Shown here in pieces: positions 18,046 through 26,983 of a DNA stretch of 64,000 bases (positions are counted from its first letter, which is position 1; every line of letters begins with the position of its first letter). The translations under genes and the position numbers were made by a program. Origin of the DNA: Niveibacterium microcysteis (GTDB lineage: Bacteria; Pseudomonadota; Gammaproteobacteria; Burkholderiales; Rhodocyclaceae); the NCBI RefSeq assembly GCF_017161445.1, contig NZ_CP071060.1:2852001-2916000 (forward strand). The letters run 5' to 3'. The notes beneath the pieces are model-generated. The model was not told where the DNA came from, searched no databases, and saw nothing but the letters and a program-made list of their open reading frames with translations.

Positions 18046-18048
18046 GGC

Positions 18049-19710
18049 TCACCCACCGATCATTTCGATATTGGCGGCCCCCGGAGGGACCATCGGGAAA
18101 ACCTTCTGATTCACATCGATCGAGCAGTGAATCAGCATCGGCCCCTTAGACGCCAGCGCCTCGGCCAACGTCGCGCGCGGATGCGCACTGCGATCCAGAT
18201 CCACGGCTTCCAGCCCGAAGCCCTGCGCAATGCGGATGAAGTCGGTCGGCCGCTTGTAGTCCGCGGCAAAGATCCGCTGGCCGTAGAACATGTCTTGCTG
18301 CTGATGTACCAAGCCAAGTGACTGGTTGTTCATCAGGATGATCTTCACATCAACGCCCTCGTCCGCCGCCGTCGCCATTTCCTGAATGTTCATTTGCAGG
18401 CTTCCGTCGCCGGAGAAGCAGACAACTTTCCGCCCCGGCTCGGCGAGCGCCGCGCCGATCGCGGCTGGCAAGCCAAAGCCCATCGTGCCAAGGCCGCCGG
18501 ATGTCAGCCACTGCCGTGGCCTTCTGAACGGGTAAGCCTGCGCCACCCACATCTGATGCTGCCCGACGTCAGTCGTGATGATGGCCTCATCATCGAGGCA
18601 GGCCGCCACGGCACTGACAAGGCCGTAATGACTGCGCGGGTCGTCGAGCCCCGGCATTTGCAGCGGATGCGCTGAGCGCAGGCTATTCACCCGCGACAGC
18701 CATTTCTTGCGCAACTGGACCTGAACATGGGGCAAGAGGCGCTCCAGCACCGCCGCGACGTCGCCCTGGATGCCGATATGCGCCGTCTTGATCTTGTCGA
18801 TCTCGGAGGCGTCGATATCAACGTGAATGATTTTGGCGTCGGGGCAGAACTGCGCCGCCTTGCCAATCGCCCGGTCGTCGAAGCGAGCGCCAACACAGAT
18901 CAGCAAGTCCGCTTCCTGCAGCACATAGTTGGTGTAGCGAGCGCCGTGCATGCCGAGCATGCCGACCGACAATGGATGATCAACCGGCATTGCGCCCAGC
19001 GCCATCAGCGTCATCGTGGTTGGCAGGCCCGCCTGTTCAGCCAGTGTCGTAGCCAAGTGCGACGCGCCCGAGGCGATCACGCCGCCGCCGAGATACAGCA
19101 CCGGACGCTCGGCGCGGTTGATCATCTCCGCGGCCCGCAGCACGGCCTCTTCACTCACCTCCGGCGGTCGGTCGAGCGCGCAAGCCGTGAGCGCCGGCGC
19201 ATCAACGCGCTGCGTCTGCACATCCTTCGGCACATCCACCCACACTGGGCCCGGGCGCCCCGACTGTGCAATCCGGAACGCGTCGCTGATCACCTGAGGC
19301 AAGTCCTCGGCGCGCCGAACGAGGTAGTTGTGCTTCGTTACCGGAATCGACAGACCATAGGTATCGACTTCCTGAAACGCATCGGTACCGATCATCGAGA
19401 GCGGCACTTGCCCGGTGATGCAGACCAAAGGGATTGAATCGAGCTTGGCATCGGCGATTGCCGTCACAAGATTGGTCGCCCCCGGACCACTGGAAGCAAG
19501 GCAGACGCCTGGCTTACCAGTTGCGCGGGCCATGCCCTGTGCGATAAAGCCCGCACCCTGCTCATGCCTTGCCAGCACATGACGGATGGTGCCGGCGGAA
19601 GCCAGCGCATCGTAGAGCGGCAGCGCCGCCCCGCCGGGAATACCGGCGATCGTATCGACGCCCTGAGCTTCGAGCAGACGGACCAGCAATTGTGCGCCAG
19701 TCATTTCCAT
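18049..19710 (-). CDS. ilvB: Acetolactate synthase large subunit, IlvB (AHAS I) type
   Basis: TPP enzyme that makes acetolactate or acetohydroxybutyrate for Val, Leu and Ile synthesis. The frame opens at 19791, but the ATG at 19710 is preferred: AGGAG lies seven bases before it and homology starts at TGAQLLVRLLEAQG. 553 aa. Conserved pieces include the ARHEQGAGF catalytic Glu, GPGATNLVTAIADA, and the TPP/Mg motif GDGSLQMNIQEMA. Long stretches match E. coli IlvB rather than IlvI (for example SMIGTDAFQEVDTYG and the C-terminus YPMVPPGAANIEM as PMVPPGAAN). Preceded by an IvbL-like leader and attenuator. Confidence 0.95.
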   Translation of the reverse strand: MEMTGAQLLVRLLEAQGVDTIAGIPGGAALPLYDALASAGTIRHVLARHEQGAGFIAQGMARATGKPGVCLASSGPGATNLVTAIADAKLDSIPLVCITGQVPLSMIGTDAFQEVDTYGLSIPVTKHNYLVRRAEDLPQVISDAFRIAQSGRPGPVWVDVPKDVQTQRVDAPALTACALDRPPEVSEEAVLRAAEMINRAERPVLYLGGGVIASGASHLATTLAEQAGLPTTMTLMALGAMPVDHPLSVGMLGMHGARYTNYVLQEADLLICVGARFDDRAIGKAAQFCPDAKIIHVDIDASEIDKIKTAHIGIQGDVAAVLERLLPHVQVQLRKKWLSRVNSLRSAHPLQMPGLDDPRSHYGLVSAVAACLDDEAIITTDVGQHQMWVAQAYPFRRPRQWLTSGGLGTMGFGLPAAIGAALAEPGRKVVCFSGDGSLQMNIQEMATAADEGVDVKIILMNNQSLGLVHQQQDMFYGQRIFAADYKRPTDFIRIAQGFGLEAVDLDRSAHPRATLAEALASKGPMLIHCSIDVNQKVFPMVPPGAANIEMIGG

Positions 19711-19770
19711 GAGGTCTCTCCTGTGAGATGACCCGGCTGCCTGCTGACTGGGATTTGCGGTTCCGCAAAG

Positions 19771-19803
19771 AAAAAACCCCGCCAGCTGCACGCCGGCGGG
19801 GTT
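19771..19803 (-). terminator. Attenuator terminator of ilvBN
   Basis: Rho-independent terminator on the minus strand: 9-bp GC-rich stem AACCCCGCC / GGCGGGGTT (19795-19803 and 19775-19783, 11-base loop) followed by a run of six T (19771-19776). It lies between the Val-rich leader ORF and ilvB, 61 bases before the ilvB ATG, as expected of a transcription attenuator. Confidence 0.9.
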
Positions 19804-19830
19804 GAAATCCTGTTGACCCTAGGACCCCTG

Positions 19831-19923
19831 CTACGGCGCGCAAGCACCTACGCTTACTACGCGTACTACTACCGCTACAGCGGAAGCCGACAGGACGTCG
19901 AAGAAGTACGTAGAAGCGAGCAT
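19831..19923 (-). CDS. ivbL: ilvBN operon leader peptide (IvbL-like)
   Basis: 30-codon leader ending SAVAVVVRVVSVGACAP, strikingly close to E. coli IvbL, which ends SAAVVVVRVVVVVGNAP. Eight Val codons, seven of them GTA, which should be a less-used Val codon in this GC-rich genome. The attenuator terminator starts 28 bases after its stop. When Val-tRNA is short the ribosome should stall in the GTA cluster and allow readthrough into ilvBN; this mechanism is known for E. coli and inferred here. The ATG at 19923 lacks a clear ribosome site; an earlier in-frame start (20028) would give 65 aa. Confidence 0.85.
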   Translation of the reverse strand: MLASTYFFDVLSASAVAVVVRVVSVGACAP

Positions 19924-20194
19924 GGATCGGTTAAGCCAACGGAAACGGAACGACGATTCAATTGCAGCACACAATCCCTGAAAGCTCAAGGGCCTCTTTA
20001 CGAAAAATCGTGCTGCGATCGGCATCAAAGTCAGACAAATTCCTACAAAAAATCAAACCACTACGCGCAATCCGCGAGATCACGAGGCGCACGAAGATGT
20101 CGAAATGGCGTGATTTCCCATGCAGTTTCAATGACATCGACATTGCCAGACAAGCTCTGACAAAGCGGTATGTTTTCACTGTGTTAAATCTGCC
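19924..20194 (-). promoter_or_regulatory. Intergenic region with the ilvBN promoter
   Basis: 271 bases between the fadD stop and the ivbL leader, clearly more AT-rich than its surroundings. It should contain the ilvBN promoter. I see several TTGA-type -35 candidates but no pair with a good -10 at 17 bp that I would defend. No ORF of interest and no T-run terminator for fadD was seen. Confidence 0.4.
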
Positions 20195-21877
20195 TCACGC
20201 GGCCTTCTTGGCTTCGTCGCGAAGGGCGCGCCGCAAGATCTTGCCAACGTTGGTCTTCGGCAACTCAGTCCGGAACTCAACCAACTTTGGCACCTTGTAG
20301 CCAGTCAGCTTTTCGCGGCAATGGGCGATCACGGCCTCGGCGGTAAGGTTCGGATCCTTCTTGACGACGAACACCTTGACGGCCTCACCGGACTTTTCGT
20401 CCTGTACACCAATCGCCGCCACCTCCATTACCCCCGGGTGCGACGCAACGACATCTTCCACCTCGTTCGGATAGACGTTGAAGCCGGATACAAGAATCAT
20501 GTCCTTCTTGCGGTCGACGATTCGGACGAACCCCTTCTCATCGACCACCGCCACGTCACCGGTTTTCAGGAAGCCATCAGGCGTCATGACTTTGGCCGTT
20601 TCGTCCGGGCGGTTGTAGTAGCCCGCCATCACCTGCGGCCCACGCACACAGAGCTCACCGGACTCGCCAACACCCAACTCGCGACCATCTTCATCGCGAA
20701 TCGAAATCTCGGTCGACGGCACTGGCAGGCCGATTGCGCCATTGAAGGCAGGCAGATCGAGCGGATTGATCGTCACCGCCGGCGACGTCTCGGTCAGACC
20801 ATAGGCCTCCACCAACGGACGCCCCGTCAGCGCACGCCATTTGTCGGCGACAGCGCGTTGCACAGCCATGCCGCCGCCCAAGGCGCAGCGCAGCTGCGAG
20901 AAGTCGAGCTTGACGAAATCGGGGTGGTTCAACAACGCGTTGAAGAGCGTGTTAACGCCGGTGATCGCGGTGAAGGGGTGCTTTTGCAACTCTTTCACGA
21001 AACCGGGAATGTCGCGCGGATTCGTAATCAGGACGTTCGTCGCGCCGACCTTGAAGAAAGTAAGGCAGTTCGCGGTGAGCGAGAAGATGTGATAAAGCGG
21101 CAACGCGGTAACGATTACCTCTTCGCCTTCCTTCAGGAAGGGCTTGATCCACGCATGCGCCTGCTGAAGATTGGCAATGATGTTGCGGTGCGTAAGGACG
21201 GCGCCCTTTGAAACACCCGTGGTACCGCCGGTGTATTGAAGGAATGCAATGTCGTCCTGCGTGACCTTCACAGCCGCCAGCTTGCGGCCCTGTCCGCGCG
21301 CCATCGCCTGCTTGAAGGGGATATGCCCGGGAATGTTCCAGGCCGGAACCATCTTCTTGACGCGTTTGACCACAAAGCTGACGAGCGCCCCTTTGAGGCC
21401 ACCCAGCATGTCGCCGATGCGGGTGACGACAACATGCTTGACCGGGGTGTGGCCAAGCACCTCCTGCAGCGTCGAGGCGAAGTTCTCGAGGATCACGATT
21501 ACGTCCGCGCCCGAATCCTTGAGCTGGTGTTCAAGCTCACGCGGCGTATATAGCGGGTTGCAGTTCACGACCACATAGCCGGCGCGCAAAGCGCCCCACA
21601 GACACACCGGATACTGCAGAAGATTCGGCATCATCAGCGCGATACGCGCCCCCTTCGGGAGCTTCAAATCCTGCTGCAGGAAGCCGGCGAACGCAGCACT
21701 CAAGCGATCGAGCTCGTCGTAACTGATCGCTTTGTCCATATTGACATAGGCCGCCCGCGGGCCGAACTTGCGCACGCCCTCGGCAAACAGGTCACCAATC
21801 GCCCCGTACTGCGTCAGGTCGATGTCTGCCGGCACGCCAGCGGGATAGCTCTTGAGCCAGACCTTCTCCATCTCCAT
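20195..21877 (-). CDS. fadD: Long-chain fatty acid-CoA ligase
   Basis: AMP-forming acyl-CoA synthetase that activates long-chain fatty acids for beta-oxidation or lipid synthesis at the inner membrane. 560 aa, like E. coli FadD. N-terminus [17 protein letters not shown] is typical. The ATP/AMP signature [14 protein letters not shown] is near residue 220, the [12 protein letters not shown] motif follows, then the [15 protein letters not shown] and [20 protein letters not shown] segments. A second ATG two codons in is equally possible as start. Stand-alone transcription unit between the CBS gene and the ilv leader. Confidence 0.94.
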   Translation of the reverse strand: MEMEKVWLKSYPAGVPADIDLTQYGAIGDLFAEGVRKFGPRAAYVNMDKAISYDELDRLSAAFAGFLQQDLKLPKGARIALMMPNLLQYPVCLWGALRAGYVVVNCNPLYTPRELEHQLKDSGADVIVILENFASTLQEVLGHTPVKHVVVTRIGDMLGGLKGALVSFVVKRVKKMVPAWNIPGHIPFKQAMARGQGRKLAAVKVTQDDIAFLQYTGGTTGVSKGAVLTHRNIIANLQQAHAWIKPFLKEGEEVIVTALPLYHIFSLTANCLTFFKVGATNVLITNPRDIPGFVKELQKHPFTAITGVNTLFNALLNHPDFVKLDFSQLRCALGGGMAVQRAVADKWRALTGRPLVEAYGLTETSPAVTINPLDLPAFNGAIGLPVPSTEISIRDEDGRELGVGESGELCVRGPQVMAGYYNRPDETAKVMTPDGFLKTGDVAVVDEKGFVRIVDRKKDMILVSGFNVYPNEVEDVVASHPGVMEVAAIGVQDEKSGEAVKVFVVKKDPNLTAEAVIAHCREKLTGYKVPKLVEFRTELPKTNVGKILRRALRDEAKKAA

Positions 21878-21972
21878 ACCCCCGGTGTTGTCTTATGTTT
21901 TCCTGAACGCGCTTTGAGTGCCGACTGTTCGATCATCTGCCCAAAAAGCGTCGCCCGGTATCGCCTGAAAGC

Positions 21973-22422
21973 TCACTCGTCGTCCGCCTCGGCGGGCCAA
22001 TTGCGGATGTAGTTCTTGAGCATCTTGTTCTCGAAGCTCTGCTCCTCGAGGACCGCCTTGGCTACATCGTGAAATGAGACAACGCCCATCAGTGTTGTGC
22101 CGTCCATCACTGGCAGGTAACGCTGGTGGTCATCGACCATCACGCGGCGTAGCTCGTCCATCTCCATGTCCGGCCCAGCCGAACGCGGCTCGCGCAGCAT
22201 CACATCCGACACGGTCAGAGCCCCCCAGCCCGCACCAGCGGAAGTCAGCGCTTTGAGCACTTCGCGGAAGGTCAGCATGCCGACCATGCGACCATGATCG
22301 AACACGACGAGCGAACCGACATCCTGTTCGCTCATGACCGATACTGCCTCCGCCAGTACAGTCCCCGGCGCCACGGTGTAAAGCACCTTGCCCTTGATCG
22401 CCAGAATTTCGCTTACCAGCAT
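21973..22422 (-). CDS. CBS-domain pair protein
   Basis: 149-aa soluble protein made almost only of two CBS motifs (about residues 5-60 and 75-130), which bind adenine nucleotides and usually sense energy state. Motif core: VAPGTVLAEAVSVMSEQDVGSLVVFDHGRMVGMLTFREV and the second half LPVMDGTTLMGVVSFHDVAK. ATG at 22422 has AGGAG six bases upstream; a GTG one codon earlier is too close. The ligand and target are not known. Confidence 0.85.
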   Translation of the reverse strand: MLVSEILAIKGKVLYTVAPGTVLAEAVSVMSEQDVGSLVVFDHGRMVGMLTFREVLKALTSAGAGWGALTVSDVMLREPRSAGPDMEMDELRRVMVDDHQRYLPVMDGTTLMGVVSFHDVAKAVLEEQSFENKMLKNYIRNWPAEADDE

Positions 22423-22555
22423 CACTCACTCCTCGTTATGAGACCGCTTCGAAACGGTTTGCGACATGGCGGTTGAATGGCAACCAGGGCAAACCATACT
22501 CTACCGTATGGTCAGGCCGAATGTGAATACCCATCAGCCCTACCAGAAACACAAA

Positions 22556-22575
22556 GGGCGACCCGAAGGTCGCCC
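22556..22575 (-). terminator. fdxA terminator with UUCG loop
   Basis: Perfect 8-bp stem GGGCGACC / GGTCGCCC closed by a TTCG tetraloop and followed on the minus strand by TTTGTG. It lies 26 bases after the fdxA stop. The stem is strong; the T-run is short. Confidence 0.75.
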
Positions 22576-22601
22576 GTGCATCATTACTCGTCGTAGTCAG
22601 C

Positions 22602-22925
22602 TCAGCGCTGCAGATCGCCAAGCTTGCCTTTGACCTTCGCCCACTCGTCCGCATCAGGCAGGGGATCCTTGCGCTCGACGATTGGCTTCCACAACTTGGC
22701 CAACTCGGCATTCAGCGCGATGAACGACTGCTGATCTGCCGGCACGTCGTCTTCAGCATAGATCGCCTCAACCGGGCATTCGGCCACACAGAGGGTGCAA
22801 TCAATGCACTCGTCCGGGTCGATCGCCAGGAAATTCGGGCCTTCGCGAAAGCAGTCGACCGGGCAAACATCCACGCAGTCGGTGTATTTGCACTTGATAC
22901 AGGCTTCAGTCACCACATAAGTCAT
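22602..22925 (-). CDS. fdxA: Seven-iron ferredoxin (3Fe-4S/4Fe-4S)
   Basis: Small electron carrier of 107 aa, FdxA type. N-terminus [25 protein letters not shown] and the second motif [19 protein letters not shown] give the cysteine pattern of one 3Fe-4S and one 4Fe-4S cluster. The C-terminal extension of about 45 residues is normal for FdxA. The ATG at 22925 is chosen because homology begins there and GGAG precedes it; an upstream in-frame ATG would add five residues. Divergent from trxA; the promoters of both must lie in 22926-23169. Confidence 0.93.
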   Translation of the reverse strand: MTYVVTEACIKCKYTDCVDVCPVDCFREGPNFLAIDPDECIDCTLCVAECPVEAIYAEDDVPADQQSFIALNAELAKLWKPIVERKDPLPDADEWAKVKGKLGDLQR

Positions 22926-23169
22926 TTCTTGTCTCTCCATCGGCGGTTGGGGCGTGTTTCACCGCGAGGCTCAATGATACCGGAGCTTCCTTGCGCTCCA
23001 ACACCACCCGTTTCACGATCCGGCAAAGCGCGCGCCACAACTCATCTTTTTTTAGTAGCATTCACCGCTTGCCCGGACTCAAACCCGGCTCCTGCCCCGA
23101 GATCTGACCGCGTGGCAATCCCCCACGGCGGACATCGGCAATCGAGGCCGTTCCAAACAGCGAGGAATC

Positions 23170-23496
23170 ATGAGCGAACACATCCTTCACGTCACCGACG
23201 CATCTTTCGAGCAGGACGTTCTGCAAGCGCAGACGCCTGTTCTGGTCGATTACTGGGCAGAGTGGTGCGGCCCCTGCAAGAGCATCGCTCCGATTCTTGA
23301 CGAAATCGCCAAGGACTACGCTGGCAAGCTCGTCGTAACCAAGCTCAACATCGACGAAAACGCTGAGACGCCGGCCAAGTACGGCATCCGTGGGATCCCG
23401 ACGCTCATGCTGTTCAAGGGCGGCAGCGTTGAGGCGACCAAGGTTGGCGCGCTCTCCAAATCGCAATTGACCGCATTCATTGACAGCAACCTGTAA
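23170..23496 (+). CDS. trxA: Thioredoxin 1
   Basis: Cytoplasmic disulfide reductase. 108 aa, with the active site WAEWCGPCK at about residues 29-37, the cis-Pro loop [14 protein letters not shown], and normal length. Followed by a strong terminator, then rho, the same trxA-rho order seen in E. coli. Confidence 0.97.
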   Translation: MSEHILHVTDASFEQDVLQAQTPVLVDYWAEWCGPCKSIAPILDEIAKDYAGKLVVTKLNIDENAETPAKYGIRGIPTLMLFKGGSVEATKVGALSKSQLTAFIDSNL

Positions 23497-23524
23497 TACG
23501 GCTAGATTGCCGTCATAACTGCTT

Positions 23525-23550
23525 CGGCGCGCCGCCCGGCGCGCCGTTTT
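23525..23550 (+). terminator. trxA terminator
   Basis: 9-bp stem CGGCGCGCC / GGCGCGCCG with loop GCCC, then TTTT, 28 bases after the trxA stop. Standard intrinsic terminator with a short T-run; some readthrough into rho is possible. Confidence 0.8.
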
Positions 23551-23625
23551 CAATCAACACTCCCTTCCCATCCCGTCGTATTCACGACTTCAAACGGCGC
23601 TCAGTCTCGCCGGTCAGGTATTTCC

Positions 23626-24885
23626 ATGCACCTCTCGGAGCTCAAGTCACTCCACGTCAGCCAGTTGCTCGAAATGGCGCACGCCAACGAGATCGACGGC
23701 GCCAACCGCCTCCGCAAACAAGAATTGGTCTTCGCCCTGTTACGCAACCGGGCAAAGAAAGGTGAGCCGATATTTGGCGACGGCGTGCTGGAAGTATTGC
23801 CGGACGGCTTCGGGTTCTTGAGATCACCCGACACGTCTTATCTGGCCGGCACCGACGACATTTATGTCTCCCCCTCCCAGATCCGCCGCTTCAATCTCCA
23901 TACCGGCGACACGATCGAGGGCGAGATCCGGACACCGAAGGATGGCGAGCGCTACTTCGCGCTGGTCAAGGTCGACAAGGTCAACTTTGAATCGCCAGAG
24001 GCATCGAAGCACAAGATCCTGTTTGAAAACCTGACGCCGCTGCATCCGAACCAGTGCCTCAAGCTTGAGCGCGAGATCCGGGCGGAAGAGAACGTCACGA
24101 GCCGGGTCATCGACATGATCGCGCCGATCGGCAAGGGACAGCGCGGCCTGCTGGTTGCCCCACCGAAGTCTGGCAAAACCGTGATGCTGCAGCACATTGC
24201 ACACGCGATCACGACCAACCATCCTGACGTCGTGGTGATCGTGCTGCTGATCGACGAACGCCCGGAAGAAGTGACCGAAATGCAGCGCTCGGTGAAGGGC
24301 GAAGTGGTTGCTTCGACCTTCGACGAACCTGCAACGCGACACGTCCAGGTCGCCGAAATGGTGATCGAGAAGGCAAAGCGCCTCGTCGAGCACAAGCGTG
24401 ATGTCGTGATTCTGCTGGACTCGCTCACCCGCCTCGCGCGTGCCTACAACACCGTCGTCCCAGCCTCGGGCAAGGTGCTCACCGGCGGTGTCGACGCCAA
24501 TGCCCTGCAAAAGCCCAAGCGCTTCTTCGGTGCCGCACGGAATATCGAAGAGGGCGGTTCGCTCACCATCATCGCCAGCGCCCTGATCGACACCGGCTCG
24601 CGCATGGATGACGTGATCTACGAGGAATTCAAGGGCACCGGCAACATGGAGATCCACCTGGATCGTCGCATGGCCGAGAAGCGCGTCTATCCGGCAATCA
24701 ACGTCAATCGCTCGGGCACTCGTCGCGAGGAACTGCTGATCGAGCCGGCCATCCTGCAGAAGGTATGGATCCTGCGCAAGCTCCTGTACGGCATGGACGA
24801 AATCGAGGCGATGGAGTTCCTGCTCGACAAGATCAAGGCAACGAAGACCAACAACGATTTCTTCGATGCCATGCGGCGCGGCTGA
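23626..24885 (+). CDS. rho: Transcription termination factor Rho
   Basis: Hexameric RNA helicase that ends Rho-dependent transcription. 419 aa, the E. coli length. N-terminal helix bundle [26 protein letters not shown]-binding cold-shock domain with [23 protein letters not shown]-loop [12 protein letters not shown] (near residue 180), Walker [18 protein letters not shown]-loop and R-loop region [20 protein letters not shown]. No insertion in the N-terminal region. Ends at a bidirectional terminator shared with the convergent AsmA-like gene. Confidence 0.98.
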   Translation: MHLSELKSLHVSQLLEMAHANEIDGANRLRKQELVFALLRNRAKKGEPIFGDGVLEVLPDGFGFLRSPDTSYLAGTDDIYVSPSQIRRFNLHTGDTIEGEIRTPKDGERYFALVKVDKVNFESPEASKHKILFENLTPLHPNQCLKLEREIRAEENVTSRVIDMIAPIGKGQRGLLVAPPKSGKTVMLQHIAHAITTNHPDVVVIVLLIDERPEEVTEMQRSVKGEVVASTFDEPATRHVQVAEMVIEKAKRLVEHKRDVVILLDSLTRLARAYNTVVPASGKVLTGGVDANALQKPKRFFGAARNIEEGGSLTIIASALIDTGSRMDDVIYEEFKGTGNMEIHLDRRMAEKRVYPAINVNRSGTRREELLIEPAILQKVWILRKLLYGMDEIEAMEFLLDKIKATKTNNDFFDAMRRG

Positions 24886-24902
24886 TCTAGCTGCCCGCCA
24901 AG

Positions 24903-24931
24903 AAAAACGCCGGTCAATGACCGGCGTTTTT
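24903..24931. terminator. Bidirectional terminator between rho and the AsmA-like gene
   Basis: Near-perfect palindrome with core CGCCGGTCA / TGACCGGCG flanked by AAAAA on the left and TTTTT on the right, so it can stop transcripts from both sides. It lies 17 bases after the rho stop and 23 bases beyond the stop of the convergent gene. Confidence 0.9.
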
Positions 24932-24953
24932 GTTTGCTCGTCAGATCGTTACG

Positions 24954-26645
24954 TCACTCGCCCTGTGGCCGCAATTGCATCGTCTTCAAGGTACCCTCAA
25001 CCGAGAACAGACGAACGATGCGTTCGACTGGCGTCTTGACCTCACTGCGGAGCGCCCCGCGTACCACACCTTCGGTATCGACCTGAACACGGCCCGACGC
25101 GCTCAACGCACCAGCATCGAGGCGACGGATCTCCAATCGAACGCCCTTGCCCGGCTCACGAACAACGGCCCCTTCCATAACATTGAAACGCGTTACGCCA
25201 CCGGAAATCGGTGCGTTACCGGAACGTCGCATGGCCTCAACGAGATCAATCCGATTGATCGAACCGTCGGCGATCGCGTAATTCCCCGTCCATTTCGACG
25301 CCCCCGCGAGATCAGCCAGGCTATCCGCTTCGCCGCTGAGCGTCATCGGCCCGGACACACGCCCGCTGACGAGCGATTGTGTATCCATGAGGGCGGCCAA
25401 CTGATCAAAGCTCAGCGCATCAACCTTGAACTGCCCCTTGACGGCTACACGACTCAGGAAGTCCAGACTTACGACACCCTTGATCGCCCCGCCCAGCCAG
25501 TTGGCCGAGAACTGGGCATCGTCCATACCGTTCAAACCCATGCGCCCCGAAATCAAAACGTTATCGAGCTTCGTCTCGCCATACTTGAACTCGGGCGCAA
25601 TAACGCTGGCAAGGATGTTGCCGTCCTGCACCTGCAGTTCATAAGTCACGGCAACTTCTTTCGGCTTCAGACGCGCCGACTCCCATTTCCCATCGCCGGA
25701 GAACAGAAATGCGCCGGACAGGTCGGCAATCACGGCCTTGCCGACCGGCACCGACAACGCGTCGACCTGAACCTCCTTCAAACGCCAAACACGCCCGGGC
25801 GACTCGAGCCCCGAAAGGCGCGCCAGCAGCGACGGTTGCAAACTACCGCCATGCAGCGCGACACGCAGTCGCTGCGGTTGTGATGTCACCCAGCGGAACC
25901 AATCCGGGCCGCCAAAGGCTCGATCGATGTGCGACGTCCCTCCCTCGCCAATCTGGATATCGCCCAACTCAAAGACGGGCCACGGATGGAATGCGACGCC
26001 AACGCGTCCAACCTTCACCGGCTCACCCAACCAGTTCGCCGCATCCTGCTCAACGCGCTGACGCAGGGTGGAGGCTTGCCAGGCCAGCGCGGCCACGGCA
26101 GCCCCAAGACCTCCAACAATTAGGAGCGCCACAACAATCATCAGCCCGCGGCGAATCTTGTCGCCCCCCTTGCCGCCGCCGCTGACCGCTCGATGACCCA
26201 AGGTGCCGAAGAAAACGCGAATCTTGTCAAAAATCGAGGCCTGCGAGCCGGACCCCAGCGCGCGCTCCAGGCGGCGAGCGTCCGCCGTCTGCTTGCGCTT
26301 ATCCGCTGCGGTTGGCGCCGGGTCGGCGGCGGCAGGTGAAGATTGGGCGATTTCGCGGGGCTCGACGCGCGCCGGCGTTTCATCGCCACGCAACCAGCGG
26401 GCTTCTTGCTCCGCCACCCGCGCCATGCGGGCATCAAGCGTCTCGATGAGACCGGCTCGCTCAAGTTCAGTCAGGGCACGCTGAACGGACTTGCCGTCCT
26501 TCAGGCGTGTCACCAGTTCGCCAACAGTCGAAAAGCCATCGACCGCTTCGAGCACGTTTCGCGTCAAACGATCCCCGGAGCCTTTTGGCTCCGCCATCAT
26601 GCGGTCGCCCGCTTCCGTGCGACAAAACACCGAGAACCGGTCCAA
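24954..26645 (-). CDS. AsmA-like membrane protein with cytoplasmic N-terminal domain
   Basis: 563 aa, no precise family assigned. Residues 1-75 form a small domain (DRFSVFCRTEAGDRMM... then VLEAVDGFSTVGELVTRL... LTELERAGLIE) resembling the short winged-helix-like N-terminal module seen before several regulator and membrane proteins in betaproteobacteria. A charged linker follows, one transmembrane helix at about 168-188, then a large predicted periplasmic part with AsmA-type features (VKVGRVGVAFHPWPVFELGDIQIG; repeated LDF/LSGE beta-strand segments). AsmA-like proteins act in outer-membrane lipid homeostasis. The start is TTG at 26645: AGGAG lies six bases before it and the FxVFxRTxxG segment is part of the conserved module; ATG at 26600 is the alternative. 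Confidence 0.7.
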   Translation of the reverse strand: MDRFSVFCRTEAGDRMMAEPKGSGDRLTRNVLEAVDGFSTVGELVTRLKDGKSVQRALTELERAGLIETLDARMARVAEQEARWLRGDETPARVEPREIAQSSPAAADPAPTAADKRKQTADARRLERALGSGSQASIFDKIRVFFGTLGHRAVSGGGKGGDKIRRGLMIVVALLIVGGLGAAVAALAWQASTLRQRVEQDAANWLGEPVKVGRVGVAFHPWPVFELGDIQIGEGGTSHIDRAFGGPDWFRWVTSQPQRLRVALHGGSLQPSLLARLSGLESPGRVWRLKEVQVDALSVPVGKAVIADLSGAFLFSGDGKWESARLKPKEVAVTYELQVQDGNILASVIAPEFKYGETKLDNVLISGRMGLNGMDDAQFSANWLGGAIKGVVSLDFLSRVAVKGQFKVDALSFDQLAALMDTQSLVSGRVSGPMTLSGEADSLADLAGASKWTGNYAIADGSINRIDLVEAMRRSGNAPISGGVTRFNVMEGAVVREPGKGVRLEIRRLDAGALSASGRVQVDTEGVVRGALRSEVKTPVERIVRLFSVEGTLKTMQLRPQGE

Positions 26646-26745
26646 GCTTGACTCCTGCCGGGCCTTTCGGCCCGTAACGGTTAATCACATTGGAATATTA
26701 CAGCAACCCAAATCACCCTTCGAAGCGAAAAGGCGAAAAATCATG

Positions 26746-26774
26746 TTGACAAGCTTCTCGGCCATGTCTATTAT
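26746..26774 (+). promoter_or_regulatory. Sigma-70 promoter of tRNA-Asn
   Basis: Consensus -35 TTGACA (26746-26751), a 17-base spacer, and -10 TATTAT (26769-26774, one base off TATAAT). The tRNA begins 13 bases after the -10, so the transcript has a very short 5' leader. Confidence 0.9.
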
Positions 26775-26786
26775 GGCGGCTTCTGT

Positions 26787-26862
26787 TCCTCGATAGCTCA
26801 GTCGGTAGAGCGCCGGACTGTTAATCCGTAGGTCCCTGGTTCGAGCCCAGGTCGAGGAGCCA
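26787..26862 (+). tRNA. tRNA-Asn (GTT)
   Basis: 76-base cloverleaf with encoded CCA. Acceptor TCCTCGA pairs with TCGAGGA, discriminator G, D-loop AGCTCAGTCGGTAGAGC, anticodon GTT in the loop CTGTTAA, T-arm GGTTCGAGCC. Followed by a terminator. Confidence 0.97.
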
Positions 26863-26875
26863 AAGTTTCAAGAAA

Positions 26876-26900
26876 CGCCCGCAGCGATGCGGGCGTTTTT
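26876..26900 (+). terminator. tRNA-Asn terminator
   Basis: 8-bp stem CGCCCGCA / TGCGGGCG, loop GCGA, then TTTTT; begins 14 bases after the tRNA. Confidence 0.9.
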
Positions 26901-26983
26901 CATTTTCCGCCCCGCTCTCTCAAAATCCAAGGATTTTGATGATTGCGCATCAATCGGGCGGCGCATCGCCGCCCGCCCAACAC

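Noticed and set aside
26863..26983. Integrated element at tRNA-Asn
   Set aside because: The tRNA is followed at once by its terminator and a normal chromosomal gene; no duplicated 3' end of the tRNA was seen.
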